From Candidatus Bathyarchaeota archaeon (GTDB lineage Archaea; Thermoproteota; Bathyarchaeia; Bathyarchaeales; Bathycorpusculaceae), in NCBI GenBank assembly GCA_025059195.1, contig JANXDU010000006.1:62001-126000 (forward strand): a stretch of 64,000 nt of DNA. The letters are read 5' to 3'. Position 1 is the stretch's first letter, and each line of letters opens with the position of its first letter. This document shows, one piece after another, positions 34,890 to 43,872 of this stretch. A program made the position numbers and the translations under genes. A model generated the notes under the pieces. The model worked only from the letters and a program-made list of their open reading frames with translations, searched no databases and had not been told where the DNA came from.

Positions 34890-35357
34890 TTGCCAACACC
34901 CTATGATGTCCCAGCAGCAAAGTTTATCCAAAAACTAGCCAGCTATATAAAAGAAAACATTGACGAAGTGAAGCCGCCTTCATGGGCAAGCGTGGTGAAA
35001 ACAGGTGCTCACACGCAGAGACCCCCAGACAACCCAGATTGGTGGTATATCCGCTGCGCTTCACTATTACGCAAAATCTACGTTCACGGACCAATAGGCA
35101 TTGAAAAACTCCGCGCTGAATACGGCGGTAGAAAAGACTTCGGAGTCAGGCCGGAGCACGCTGTCAAAGCTGGCGGCGCAATAATAAGAAAGGCCCTACA
35201 GCAGCTCGAGGAAGCCGGACTAGTGGAGAAATATCAGAACAAAGGAAGACGAATAACAAAAGAGGGCCGCAAACTCCTCGAAGAGATAGCTGAAGAAGTA
35301 ATGAAAGATCTATCGAAAAAAATGCCAGAACTGGAGAAATATCAAAAGAGCGGATAA
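34890..35357 (+). CDS. rps19e: Ribosomal protein S19e
   Basis: 155 residues, TTG start. TPYDVPAAKFIQKLASYIKEN, PDNPDWWYIRCASLLRKIY and a winged-helix core ending LVEKYQNKGRRITKEGRKLLEEIA are diagnostic. A TTTATATC box lies about 50 bases upstream, so this gene probably starts a new transcript. Confidence 0.97.
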   Translation: MPTPYDVPAAKFIQKLASYIKENIDEVKPPSWASVVKTGAHTQRPPDNPDWWYIRCASLLRKIYVHGPIGIEKLRAEYGGRKDFGVRPEHAVKAGGAIIRKALQQLEEAGLVEKYQNKGRRITKEGRKLLEEIAEEVMKDLSKKMPELEKYQKSG

Positions 35358-35360
35358 ACA

Positions 35361-35690
35361 ATGGCGGAAGATGACCTTGAAGAAATTCGACAAAGAAAAC
35401 TTCTTGCGTTGCAACGGAGACTTGCCGAAGAGCAACGAAAAGCCCAAATGGAACAACAATTCGAACTCCAAAAGCAGGCAATACTGAAAAATATTCTAAC
35501 ACCTGAAGCCCGGCAGCGATTGACAAACCTTAGGCTTATAAAACCCGAGTTCACAACTCAGCTTGAATTACAGCTAATCCAACTTGCTCAGATGGGAAAA
35601 TTACCAATTCCGCTTACGGATGAACAGCTTAAGCAAATCCTTATCCAGCTGCAGAGTCAAAAACGTGAAATTAAAATAAGAAGGGTTTAA
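35361..35690 (+). CDS. PDCD5-family DNA/RNA-binding protein
   Basis: 109 residues. Charged coiled N-terminus ([20 protein letters not shown]), central [26 protein letters not shown] and basic end KREIKIRRV match the archaeal PDCD5 homologs, small helical nucleic-acid binders found in this operon in many archaea. Confidence 0.93.
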   Translation: MAEDDLEEIRQRKLLALQRRLAEEQRKAQMEQQFELQKQAILKNILTPEARQRLTNLRLIKPEFTTQLELQLIQLAQMGKLPIPLTDEQLKQILIQLQSQKREIKIRRV

Positions 35691-35691
35691 G

Positions 35692-35847
35692 ATGGCGAGA
35701 TTTAAGCCTCCAGCAAAAAAAAGAAGGCTAGCAAAGGCTGGAAAAGTGAAGAGAGCTGTTCCAACGTGGGTTATTGCAAAAACTGCTGGAAAATTTAGAA
35801 CACACCCTAAAAGGAGACACTGGAGAACCAGAAAAATTAAGGCTTGA
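35692..35847 (+). CDS. rpl39e: Ribosomal protein L39e
   Basis: 51 residues, strongly basic. [21 protein letters not shown] and a final RKIKA identify L39e, which lines the exit tunnel. It lies one base after PDCD5 and eleven before L31e. Confidence 0.96.
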   Translation: MARFKPPAKKRRLAKAGKVKRAVPTWVIAKTAGKFRTHPKRRHWRTRKIKA

Positions 35848-35858
35848 GGTGAAGGAGC

Positions 35859-36311
35859 ATGAAGCCGGAAGAAGAAACAAAGACTAGCGAAGAAAGCGAA
35901 ACAAAGGAAACAATAGAAAATGCTAAAGAAGAACCCGCAACAACAAAGGAAGAAACGGAAAAACCAGAGGAACCTAAACCGCCAACAAGAGAGAGAATAT
36001 CAGAAGAAGATGAAATTGTTGAAGAAAAATTTTACACAATTCCTCTCGGAAAAGCTTGGATTGTTCCCCCAAACAAGAGAGCGCCCAAAGCCATCAGAAT
36101 AATAAGAGACTTTATAAAAAGACATATGAAACTTGAAGCTAAAAGGGAAGAGGAAGAAGAGGAAACTGAACCAAAAAGGGTTATCATAAGCAATGAAGTA
36201 AACGAGAAAATCTGGGGCAGAGGCATAGAAAAACCTCCTCGAAAAATCCGCGTGAGAGCTACTAAAGACAAGAGTGGCAATGTTACGGTTTATCTAGCTG
36301 AAGGAGACTGA
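35859..36311 (+). CDS. rpl31e: Ribosomal protein L31e with long acidic N-terminal extension
   Basis: 150 residues. The L31e core is EKFYTIPLGKAWIVPPNKRAPKAIRIIRDFIKRHM then VIISNEVNEKIWGRGIEKPPRKIRVRATKDK. Before it are about 55 residues of Glu/Lys/Thr/Pro (residues 1-55) that a normal archaeal L31e of about 90 residues lacks; a Glu run also interrupts the core (KREEEEEETEP). Disordered and of unknown purpose. Confidence 0.95.
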   Translation: MKPEEETKTSEESETKETIENAKEEPATTKEETEKPEEPKPPTRERISEEDEIVEEKFYTIPLGKAWIVPPNKRAPKAIRIIRDFIKRHMKLEAKREEEEEETEPKRVIISNEVNEKIWGRGIEKPPRKIRVRATKDKSGNVTVYLAEGD

Positions 36312-36313
36312 AC

Positions 36314-36994
36314 TTGGCGATTTACCTTACAAGCCTTTTTGGAAGCGCGAGCATAGGAGTATACTCGTTGGTCACGGAAAAAATGCTCATAGTTCCAAAA
36401 TTTGTTTCTCTCAAAAAAGCTGAAAAGATGGCTGAGTGGCTTAAGGTTAAACTCGCGCACACAAATATAGGCGGCTCAGTTTTAGTTGGCGCATTAGCAT
36501 GCGCAAATTCAAATGGGATACTGCTCCCACACTTCACAAGGGACGAGGAAATAATGGTGATAAAGTCCGTTTTCGACGGAAACATAACAGTAATGGAGAC
36601 AAAGAAGACAGCTTACGGCAACATGGTTCTAGCAAACGACCGCGGAGCCATTGTAGACCCGAGGCTTAAACAGTCTGAAATTAGGAAAATTTCAGACACG
36701 CTCGGCGTTGAAGCAGTTCCTGGAGAAATTGCTCAGCTACCCTATGTTGGTTCCTTGGCGGTTGCAACAAATAAAGGTGTCTTAGCACATCCGCTTCTGA
36801 AGGAATCTGAGCGAAAACTTTTGGAAGACGTATTAAAAGTGCCCGTGGATGTAGGCACAGTTAACTGTGGTATACCCTATGTAGGAACAGGGTTAATTTG
36901 CAACAGTAATGTGGCCGTCGCTGGTTCATTAACAACCGGCCCAGAAATGTTTATAATTGGACATGCTTTGGGTGTAGATGAGGAAGATGAGTAA
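36314..36994 (+). CDS. eif6: Ribosome anti-association factor IF-6
   Basis: 226 residues, TTG start. Five-fold pseudo-symmetric beta propeller repeats are visible: IGVYSLVTEKMLIVPK, GGSVLVGALACANSNGILLPH, GNMVLANDRGAIVDPRL, VGSLAVATNKGVLAHPLL and VGTGLICNSNVAVAGSLTTG. Binds the large subunit and prevents premature joining. Confidence 0.97.
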   Translation: MAIYLTSLFGSASIGVYSLVTEKMLIVPKFVSLKKAEKMAEWLKVKLAHTNIGGSVLVGALACANSNGILLPHFTRDEEIMVIKSVFDGNITVMETKKTAYGNMVLANDRGAIVDPRLKQSEIRKISDTLGVEAVPGEIAQLPYVGSLAVATNKGVLAHPLLKESERKLLEDVLKVPVDVGTVNCGIPYVGTGLICNSNVAVAGSLTTGPEMFIIGHALGVDEEDE

Positions 36995-37244
36995 AGTGAA
37001 GGTTTTCAAGGTTATAGGTGAAATCCGAAAGCCCAATTGGCAAACCCCCTTTGAAAAGGAAGTCATGGCCCTCAAGCCCGAACACGCATTGGAAAAAGTC
37101 TACACGGAGCTAGGCAGCAAACATCGCGTCAAAAGATTTCACATAAAAATAAACAGGGTTGAGGAGATTCCACCCGAAAAGGTTGAGGATCCGTTAATAA
37201 GAAAACTTTTAGCCGGAGAAGGGAAAATTGGCTGGCAAAGTTGA
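36987..37244 (+). CDS. rplX: Ribosomal protein LX (L18a/L20a-like)
   Basis: 85 residues from ATG 36987 (MSKVKVFKVIGEIRK); an in-frame ATG at 36978 is an alternative. EKVYTELGSKHRVKRFHIKINRVEEIPPEK is the family core. It overlaps the 3' end of IF-6 by 8 bases and its end overlaps the prefoldin start. Confidence 0.93.
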   Translation: MSKVKVFKVIGEIRKPNWQTPFEKEVMALKPEHALEKVYTELGSKHRVKRFHIKINRVEEIPPEKVEDPLIRKLLAGEGKIGWQS

Positions 37245-37674
37245 AGAAGAACTGCGAAGGCTCAGCATTGAAATGCGCATTTTGGAACAGACAGCTGAAG
37301 CCCTTCAAGCAAGAATAAACATGGTAAACGCTGTCATAACAGACCTAACTTATGCAAGCATGACGCTGGAAGGCATAGAGAAACAAAAAGAAAACGCTGA
37401 GCTTCTTATTCCCATAGGCGGAAGCTCCTACATAAAAGCAAAGCTTGAAACGCCGGACAAAATCACCGTTGGCGTTGGAGCAGGCGTCTCAATTGAAAAA
37501 ACCCTTCAAGAGGCAAAGGAAATCATTAAGAAAAGACTAGAGGATCTGGAAAAGAGCAGAGCTTCCCTTCAGCAACAGTTTTCACAGATCATAGACAGAA
37601 TCAACGAAGACAGAGAGCAGCTTGAAGAGCTCACAGCCGAATTAAGGAAGGAGAAACCCCTCAAGGATGTTTGA
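37228..37674 (+). CDS. pfdA: Prefoldin alpha subunit
   Basis: 148 residues, TTG start. N- and C-terminal coiled coils (RRLSIEMRILEQTAEALQAR; RASLQQQFSQIIDRINEDRE) flank a beta region LLIPIGGSSYIKAKLETPDKITVGVGAGVS. Hands unfolded proteins to the thermosome. Confidence 0.96.
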   Translation: MAGKVEEELRRLSIEMRILEQTAEALQARINMVNAVITDLTYASMTLEGIEKQKENAELLIPIGGSSYIKAKLETPDKITVGVGAGVSIEKTLQEAKEIIKKRLEDLEKSRASLQQQFSQIIDRINEDREQLEELTAELRKEKPLKDV

Positions 37675-38572
37675 AAAACTCAAGTCCGGCTTAAGCAACC
37701 TATTAAACAAAATAGTGACCACTGAACTTAAAGCTGAAAACCTCCGCCCAATCCTCTCAGAGCTTAAGCTGACCTTAATAGAGAACGATGTAGCTGTGCC
37801 CGTGGCAGAACGCATATGCGATGAAATGGAAAAACGCCTCAACGGAGTCCAAGTTAAAAGGCTTGAGGATAAAAGGAAAATTGTCGAGCAAAATCTTCGA
37901 GAAGTGCTCCTCGAAGTCATGACAACAAACGAGAAAATAGATTTCTTAAAGGCTGTTGAGGAAAAGAGGCGGAAAAAAGAGCCTTTCGCGGCTCTTTTTG
38001 TCGGGATTAACGGCACGGGTAAAACTACAACCATAGCTAAGGTTGCCCACTTGTTAAATAAAAGGGGCTACGCAGTTGTTTTGGCGTGCAGCGACACTTA
38101 CAGAGCAGGCTCCATCGAACAGTTGGAAACCCATGCCAGACGGTTAGGCCTGAAGATGATAAAGCATAAGTATGGTGCAGATCCAGCAGCAGTAGCCTAT
38201 GACGCAATAAGCCACGCGAAAGCCCATGGAATACATGCGGTTTTGATTGACACCGCTGGGCGGATGCAAACAAACAAGAATCTCATGAATGAACTTGCAA
38301 AAATTAAACGTGTGGTGAACCCAGACATGACTATTCTAACGGTGGATGCGTTAACCGGAAATGACGCCGTTATTCAAGCGGAAGAATTTCACAAAAGCGT
38401 AGGCATAGACGCGGCCATACTAACAAAAGTGGACGCAGACATTAAGGGAGGAGCGGCTCTAAGCGTAACCTTTGTGACGCGAAAACCCATAATTTTCGTT
38501 GGAACTGGGCAAAATTATGATGCCCTTGAGGAGTTTAAGCCGGAAAAGTTTGTGGAAATTATCATCAAGTAA
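37667..38572 (+). CDS. ftsY: Signal recognition particle receptor FtsY
   Basis: 301 residues. N domain (1-95), then the SRP GTPase G domain: FVGINGTGKTTTIAKVA, CSDTYRAGSIEQLETHARRLG, VLIDTAGRMQTNKNLMNEL, LTKVDADIKGGAALSV and FVGTGQNYDAL. It lacks a long acidic A domain, as in many archaea. Overlaps pfdA by 8 bases; the classic L31e-IF6-LX-pfdA-ftsY order. Confidence 0.97.
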   Translation: MFEKLKSGLSNLLNKIVTTELKAENLRPILSELKLTLIENDVAVPVAERICDEMEKRLNGVQVKRLEDKRKIVEQNLREVLLEVMTTNEKIDFLKAVEEKRRKKEPFAALFVGINGTGKTTTIAKVAHLLNKRGYAVVLACSDTYRAGSIEQLETHARRLGLKMIKHKYGADPAAVAYDAISHAKAHGIHAVLIDTAGRMQTNKNLMNELAKIKRVVNPDMTILTVDALTGNDAVIQAEEFHKSVGIDAAILTKVDADIKGGAALSVTFVTRKPIIFVGTGQNYDALEEFKPEKFVEIIIK

Positions 38573-38585
38573 TGTGCTGAAAATC

Positions 38586-39104
38586 TTATTGCCGACTTTC
38601 AAATATTAATCGAAGCCTCTTTGAAACTTCCTTGAAACCTAAGCCTTTGAACATCGCTAGGGATGGAATGTTGTTAGAGTAAATGTCCGCTTCAACACAT
38701 TCCACACCCTTATTTCTGAACCACTCAAGCATGGCTTTCACCAGAGTCTTGCCGATGCCCCGCCGCCTATAAGCCTTTTCCACAAAGCAGTCGCAAATGT
38801 AACCTCTTTTGGCCTTATATGACCAGGGTTGGCTAATCCATCCCAGAGAATAACCGACAACTTTTCCGTCAGCCTCTGCGACAAAAACAGCCGCGTTTTC
38901 GCCCTTGATGTTTTTGAGGATCCAGTTTGGGTTTTGGAATTCGCTTGGCAACGGTGAGACCATAGAATCCATTGCGCTTTCATCCCGTCCAAGCTTTTCA
39001 GATAACTTGACAATTTGCTGGAGGTCTGCCTCGCTGGCACGGCGGATTTTTACATTTTCAAGAACAACAGGAAACCTTGGTCTATTGGATGGCATAAGCA
39101 TCAC
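38586..39104 (-). CDS. GNAT-family N-acetyltransferase
   Basis: 172 residues. GNAT acetyl-CoA motif A is seen as ICDCFVEKAYRRRGIGKTLVKAML, with VAEADGKVVGYSLGWI before it and ADIYSNNIPSLAMFKGLGFKEVSKRL after. Substrate unknown. It is 16 bases downstream of the BpsA-like gene, suggesting a possible polyamine or protein acetylation role by context only. Confidence 0.85.
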   Translation of the reverse strand: MMLMPSNRPRFPVVLENVKIRRASEADLQQIVKLSEKLGRDESAMDSMVSPLPSEFQNPNWILKNIKGENAAVFVAEADGKVVGYSLGWISQPWSYKAKRGYICDCFVEKAYRRRGIGKTLVKAMLEWFRNKGVECVEADIYSNNIPSLAMFKGLGFKEVSKRLRLIFESRQ

Positions 39105-39120
39105 TTGCTAAAAACACTCT

Positions 39121-40185
39121 TTAAAATCTACCCTTAACCATATTCCCTAATTTACGATATAATGTTGGATGAGTTAAGTCCTCCTTTTTGTCAATAAACT
39201 GAATCTTCAACTTTTTATCGGCATTCGCTGGAAGTTTCGCCTTGCCGAACACTTCAAACCTATACAAGGCGGACTTGTACCAGTTAATCCCCGGGTTTTT
39301 GCCGACCTTAAAGCCCAGGTTACAGGCGAATTCCTCATAGTTTGCGGTGCCATAATCCATCGGGTAAACTGAGAACCCTTGGATTATATCGGTAACAACA
39401 CAGTTCATCCTTGAAAGAAACTTCTGAACGGCTAGCCACTTCTTCAAGGATGCTTCATGGAGGGTTAAACCGAAATAGCCAGCACCATTCTCTCTTAAAC
39501 AAGCCACACCCCGCATTAGAAAGGCTTTCAAACCAGACAAAGTTTCAAGGGGCTCTGAGGAGAAAACATCAAATTTTCCCCGCAGACCCACGGGCAAAGG
39601 ATCAGCCACATTATACTCTACATATTCAATGTTGAAGCCATACTCCCAATTGACGGACTTTATGAATTCACCCAGCCGCTTATCAATATCTAAAACTGTG
39701 ATGCGAGATGGAAGCCTTGTTAAGGCTAAGGCAATGCTTAACAAGTCGTCGTCCCCAATCAGGACTATGGCTTTCCCAGATAAATCGCCATAATAATGCA
39801 TCATGGCAACTCTTGCAACAACATCCCTTTCAAGCATATAACCTTGGAAAAAGTTGATGGATGGACTAGGCCTCTTACTGGCTATCCGTTTGAATTCTGC
39901 CAGAACATTCTCAAACTTTGCGTCGGGAATTATTCGTTTGCCCTGACATAATGTACAAGGCTTACTCTCAAAACTCAAGCTTTCAGGTTTAATTTGGCTC
40001 CAGCCCCTATCTGTAAGTGAGAAACCATCCTCGTCAAAAGCTATAAGACCATTTTCAGCAAGACACTTCAACGCTGCTACAAAATCCTTGAGAGGACTGT
40101 TAACCTTGTCAAGAAGCTCCCAGAAAGTCCTTTTGGAGGAAGCCAACTCATACAATATTTGAGTTTTCACCCTCTCCAAGAACAT
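39121..40185 (-). CDS. bpsA: Branched-polyamine synthase (N4-bis(aminopropyl)spermidine synthase, BpsA-like)
   Basis: 354 residues. N-terminal winged-helix-like domain (ERVKTQILYELASSKRTFWELLDKV), a Cys pair (PCTLCQGK), then an aminopropyltransferase Rossmann core with IVLIGDDDLLSIALALT and TVLDIDKRLGEFIKS. The GDDD motif is characteristic of BpsA, which adds aminopropyl groups to spermidine using decarboxylated SAM. It overlaps speD by more than 35 bases, so the pair is coupled. Confidence 0.88.
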   Translation of the reverse strand: MFLERVKTQILYELASSKRTFWELLDKVNSPLKDFVAALKCLAENGLIAFDEDGFSLTDRGWSQIKPESLSFESKPCTLCQGKRIIPDAKFENVLAEFKRIASKRPSPSINFFQGYMLERDVVARVAMMHYYGDLSGKAIVLIGDDDLLSIALALTRLPSRITVLDIDKRLGEFIKSVNWEYGFNIEYVEYNVADPLPVGLRGKFDVFSSEPLETLSGLKAFLMRGVACLRENGAGYFGLTLHEASLKKWLAVQKFLSRMNCVVTDIIQGFSVYPMDYGTANYEEFACNLGFKVGKNPGINWYKSALYRFEVFGKAKLPANADKKLKIQFIDKKEDLTHPTLYRKLGNMVKGRF

Positions 40186-40513
40186 TCCTCCTTATAACAC
40201 GTTTTTCAACGCTTCTTGGCTTGAATTCCTCCACTAACAGCCCAAAAGCTTTCAATGCCGGCCCATCATCCCCGCATGTGAAAATGTCCAAAGCCATATA
40301 ACCATGCTCCGGCCATGTGTGAACACTCAAGTGTGACTCGCTTAAAAGGTAGATGGCGGAGACCCCGTGAGGCTCAAATTGATGGAAACTTGAAGAAATA
40401 ACGTGTAAACCAGATTTAGCAACAACCCTATCCAAAATCGGCCGCAGGTCTTCCACCCTTGAAAGCTTTCGGGGATCCACGCCCCGAAATTCGGCGATAA
40501 TGTGGATGCCCAT
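40148..40513 (-). CDS. speD: S-adenosylmethionine decarboxylase proenzyme
   Basis: 121 residues from ATG 40513, with GGGTG upstream (GTG 40522 is the alternative). The self-cleavage motif LLSESHLSVHTWPEHGY contains the pyruvoyl-forming Ser (near residue 60). Class 1B size. It supplies decarboxylated SAM to BpsA; some archaeal relatives decarboxylate arginine instead, which the sequence alone does not exclude. Confidence 0.93.
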   Translation of the reverse strand: MGIHIIAEFRGVDPRKLSRVEDLRPILDRVVAKSGLHVISSSFHQFEPHGVSAIYLLSESHLSVHTWPEHGYMALDIFTCGDDGPALKAFGLLVEEFKPRSVEKRVIRRNVLGEGENSNIV

Positions 40514-40546
40514 ATCGAACACCCAACATTATCGTCGAACCAGGAC

Positions 40547-40570
40547 GGGCCCGAAACATTATGTTTGGCC
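40547..40570. promoter_or_regulatory. Palindrome in the speD leader
   Basis: AAACAT-T-ATGTTT (40554-40566), flanked by GGGCCC and GGCC, with a partial repeat TGTTTGGC following. It lies about 35 bases upstream of speD, downstream of a TTTATAAAG box (about 40632). It could be an operator or a leader hairpin. The rest of the 270-base gap (40523-40792) holds no clear gene. Confidence 0.4.
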
Positions 40571-40792
40571 TGTTTGGCTGATTATGCATACTTCTTTCTG
40601 TCCTCTGAGATTTCTCCCGAAAAATTCTTCTTTATAAATTTTTGGCTATCTAGATTGACGTGAACATCATAAACTCAAATTTTGAGACACAGATTTCTCT
40701 CTTAACAGTTCACATAGCCGCTGTTTGACCTCACCGCAGTACTTAAACCCCTTTTGGGCATGTGCCTTTCAACGGGCCACATAAAGTTTTTC

Positions 40793-41707
40793 TCAGAATT
40801 TTTCAAGCAGTTTAAGCAATATGGCCTTAGCCGCGTAAAGCCTGTTTTCACTCTGCTCATAGATTATCGAGTTTGGGCTTTCTATTACATCAGCGCTAAT
40901 TTCATATCCTCTGTGAATTGGCATGTCATGCATTATAAGTGCGTTGTATCCCTCCAACAGCTCCCGGTTCACTTGATATGGCATCATGATTTTAATACGC
41001 TTTTCTTTTTCGGCTGCGTATTTCGGGTCGCTGAAAAACTCCATGTCAACCCACGTATCAGTGTAAACAAAATCCGCGTCTTTCAAGGCTTGCTTCACAT
41101 CCAGCGTTGTTTCATAAAGCCCAGTCTTCCTAGCCTCTTCGAGAAGCTCATCATCCCTTGAAGGCTCGTTAAATATAGGCGTAACCGTAACTATTTTAAC
41201 GCCTGTTTTGATGCATCCCTCTATCAGAGAGTTGCAAACATTGTTATGCACGCCAATGTAAACCAGCTTTAGGCCTTTCAGCTTGCCCTTCCTCTCCTTC
41301 ATGGTCATGAGGTCGGCGATGGCTTGGCTTGGGTGGTATTTCTCGTCACACCCATTTATAACTGGAACTTTTGAGGCTTTAGCCATTACTTGAAGATCAA
41401 CGTTTCGTAGAAGCCTTGCCATTATGCAGTCAACGTTTCGAGACAAGTATTGGGTTTCGTCGTATATATCCGCTATCGTAAAGTTTGTCGTTCTCCAGTC
41501 AATGTAAAGGGCGTGCCCTCCAAGTTGGGTCATGGCAACTTCAAAAGAAACCCTAGTCCTTGTTGAAGTTTTCTGAAAAATCATAGCTAAAGACTTGCCA
41601 TCCAACGCCTTCCGATACTTTTCCGGATTATGCTTAACCTCAATAGCTTTATCGATTATTTCTACAAGTTGTTGCCCAGAAAACCCCTTAAAATTAATCA
41701 AATGCAT
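40793..41707 (-). CDS. argF: Ornithine carbamoyltransferase
   Basis: 304 residues. Carbamoyl-phosphate motif FQKTSTRTRVSFE (near 49), HPSQAIADLMT and the ornithine-side motif HDMPIHRGYEIS. Produces citrulline for arginine synthesis. The next gene on the same strand is speD, 270 bases away. Confidence 0.95.
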   Translation of the reverse strand: MHLINFKGFSGQQLVEIIDKAIEVKHNPEKYRKALDGKSLAMIFQKTSTRTRVSFEVAMTQLGGHALYIDWRTTNFTIADIYDETQYLSRNVDCIMARLLRNVDLQVMAKASKVPVINGCDEKYHPSQAIADLMTMKERKGKLKGLKLVYIGVHNNVCNSLIEGCIKTGVKIVTVTPIFNEPSRDDELLEEARKTGLYETTLDVKQALKDADFVYTDTWVDMEFFSDPKYAAEKEKRIKIMMPYQVNRELLEGYNALIMHDMPIHRGYEISADVIESPNSIIYEQSENRLYAAKAILLKLLEKF

Positions 41708-41803
41708 TTCACACCAACTCCCACTTGAAGTTCAAAGCTTCAACATTCTTCAGCTATTATAAACTTTATGGAAACCTTTTTCTAGACATAATACGTCAAG
41801 CAA

Positions 41804-42637
41804 TTGGGAAAGAACTTGATTCTGCTAGTTGCATCCAAAAAGGACCCAGCAAGCATGAACATTACAAAACAAATTCTTGAAAACTACCCCTCTGAACGAT
41901 TTAAGGAGACGTCTATAGTGGAAGTTTATGCCGTCAAAAAAGACGAAAAAGAGATAAAATTGGTAGTGTTAGATGGAGAATTAGTTTACGCTCAGAACAT
42001 AACCAGTTTTTCACCTTCGCTTGAACTTTTGATTTTCCTTTCGAGGCACAGCAGCGAAAGCGGGATTCCAACCCTCTCAGTGCACACGCCAGGAAACTTC
42101 GGAAGGGCTAGTCTTGGGGGAAAACCGAGAAAACTTTCAGTCTCTCCAGCAAACGCCATGAGAACAGCTTTAAAGGCCATGGCGCAGATGATTGAGGAAA
42201 GGCACCTCAACTATAAAGTGTCTTATGAAGGCACCCATCATGGCCCCTCTTTAGATATACCAACCATGTTCGTCGAATTAGGCAGCACACCGAAACAGTG
42301 GGCGGACACCAAAGCGGCCAAGGTAATAGCCGACGCAACAATGGAAACCATTTCAAGTTTTAGAGAGAACAAGGCACAAGCAGCTTTAGGAATTGGGGGG
42401 CCCCATTATAATGAAAAGTTCACAAAAATTGCTTTAGAAAGCGATATAGCCTTCGGCCACATAATCCCAAAATACGCCGTCCATCAAATCGATGAAGAGA
42501 TGTTGAAACAATGCGTAGAAAAAACACTTGAAAAAGTTGAATTGGCACTACTAGACTGGAAGGGGATAAAAGGAGAGGACAAAGAAAGCCTCGTTAAAAT
42601 GCTCGAGAAACTCGATCTAAAAATCCAAAAAGTTTAA
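41804..42637 (+). CDS. dtdA: D-aminoacyl-tRNA deacylase (DtdA type)
   Basis: 277 residues, TTG start. Archaeal/plant DtdA (GEK1) signatures: SVHTPGNFGRASLGGKPRKLS, EGTHHGPSLDIPTMFVELGS and LGIGGPHYNEKFTKIALE. Hydrolyses D-amino acids wrongly attached to tRNA; zinc-dependent in the family. Confidence 0.95.
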   Translation: MGKNLILLVASKKDPASMNITKQILENYPSERFKETSIVEVYAVKKDEKEIKLVVLDGELVYAQNITSFSPSLELLIFLSRHSSESGIPTLSVHTPGNFGRASLGGKPRKLSVSPANAMRTALKAMAQMIEERHLNYKVSYEGTHHGPSLDIPTMFVELGSTPKQWADTKAAKVIADATMETISSFRENKAQAALGIGGPHYNEKFTKIALESDIAFGHIIPKYAVHQIDEEMLKQCVEKTLEKVELALLDWKGIKGEDKESLVKMLEKLDLKIQKV

Positions 42638-42723
42638 CACTCTTTTTGGATAGAGTACTTCAAAACTATAGAAAGGTTAATAGAAACGTAAGCTAACTAT
42701 CAAAACGTTGCCGGTAGGTGAAA

Positions 42724-42891
42724 ATGGGTTTAAAGTCTTTCCTAGAACAATGCGCCAGAACATTAAAGCTGGCGGTTAAACCGGGAAGAAGTGAGCTATG
42801 GCTATCAATAAAAATATGTTTTTTGGGCATTAGCGTCGTTGGACTAATAGGTTTTATCATAAAATTGTTGAGCAGCGCAGTCCCCTACTAA
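42724..42891 (+). CDS. secE: Protein translocase subunit SecE (Sec61 gamma)
   Basis: 55 residues. Amphipathic N-terminal helix (GLKSFLEQCARTLKLAVKPG) followed by one transmembrane helix (about 28-50). Position immediately before spt5 is the conserved archaeal location of SecE. An AGGTG ribosome-binding site precedes ATG 42724. Confidence 0.92.
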   Translation: MGLKSFLEQCARTLKLAVKPGRSELWLSIKICFLGISVVGLIGFIIKLLSSAVPY

Positions 42892-42912
42892 CATCAATGA
42901 GGGAGCCAAACT

Positions 42913-43380
42913 ATGGAGAAGCCTTTAACAAAAATTTTCGCCGTAAGAACAACAACGGGACAAGAAAGAAATGTAGCTAAGCTTGTAGCCGCTAGAATTG
43001 AAATGAGCAAAATACCGGTAAAAGCTATCCTCGTCCCAGACACTTTAAGAGGATACATCTTCATAGAGGCGGAGGGCCCCCATTTTGTGGAGCAAGCTAT
43101 AACCGGCATAAAACATGTGAAGTCAAGAGTCCCCGACTTCGTAAATTTTTCAGAAATTGAAAAATACATCGTCAGAAAACCAGTAATCGAAGAGTTGAAT
43201 GAAAATGATATAGTAGAAGTTACCGGTGGGCCCTTCAAGGGGATGCGCGCTAAAATAACTCGCATTGATAAAACCAAAGAGGAAGTGACTTTGGAACTCC
43301 TTGAAGCCGCTTTCACGCTTCCGATAACGGTTCACGCAGACTACGTTAAGCTTGTGGAGAAGGCGAAAAATTATGAGTGA
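42913..43380 (+). CDS. spt5: Transcription elongation factor Spt5
   Basis: 155 residues. NGN domain (IFAVRTTTGQERNVAKLVAARI; LRGYIFIEAEGPHFVEQAI) plus a KOW motif ENDIVEVTGGPFKGMRAKITRID. With Spt4 it clamps RNA polymerase. Its end overlaps the L11 start by 8 bases. Confidence 0.97.
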   Translation: MEKPLTKIFAVRTTTGQERNVAKLVAARIEMSKIPVKAILVPDTLRGYIFIEAEGPHFVEQAITGIKHVKSRVPDFVNFSEIEKYIVRKPVIEELNENDIVEVTGGPFKGMRAKITRIDKTKEEVTLELLEAAFTLPITVHADYVKLVEKAKNYE

Positions 43381-43867
43381 AAAGAAAGTTGTAGAACTTC
43401 TTGTAAGCGGAGGACAAGCCACAGCGGGTCCGCCACTGGGACCGGCGCTAGGCCCATTGGGCGTAAATGTTTTAGCGGTCGTGAACAAGATAAACGAACT
43501 TACAAAGGACTATGCTGGAATGAAAGTTCCAGTGAAAGTTGTCGTGAATCCAGAAACAAAAGAATTTGAGGTAAATGTTGGAACTCCGACCACATCAGCT
43601 CTAATAGTAAGCGAGCTAAAAATTGAAAAAGGTTCAGGAAATCCAAAGGCTCAGAAAGTCGGAAACCTCTCAATGCAACAGCTTATACGCATAGCAAAAA
43701 TTAAACGCCCAGAATTACTTTCAAGAACGTTAAAGTCCGCGGTTAAAGAGATTGTTGGAACATGTGTAAGCATGGGCGTCACTGTCGAAGGAAAAGACCC
43801 TAAGGATATTTTAAAAGAAATTGAAGAAGGAAAATACGACAAAATGTTTGTTGAAAACGAATCGTAA
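43373..43867 (+). CDS. rpl11: Ribosomal protein L11
   Basis: 164 residues from ATG 43373 (MSEKKVVELLVSGG). QATAGPPLGPALGPLGVNV and the C-terminal RNA-binding GNLSMQQLIRIAKIKRPELL, IVGTCVSMGVTVEGKDPKDI are diagnostic. Base of the stalk. Confidence 0.97.
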   Translation: MSEKKVVELLVSGGQATAGPPLGPALGPLGVNVLAVVNKINELTKDYAGMKVPVKVVVNPETKEFEVNVGTPTTSALIVSELKIEKGSGNPKAQKVGNLSMQQLIRIAKIKRPELLSRTLKSAVKEIVGTCVSMGVTVEGKDPKDILKEIEEGKYDKMFVENES

Positions 43868-43872
43868 GAGAA

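Noticed and set aside
40690-40790. Minus-strand frame ...FKYCGEVKQRLCELLREKS between argF and speD
   Set aside because: Protein-like, but only about 33 codons between stops with no start codon; insufficient to call a gene or remnant.
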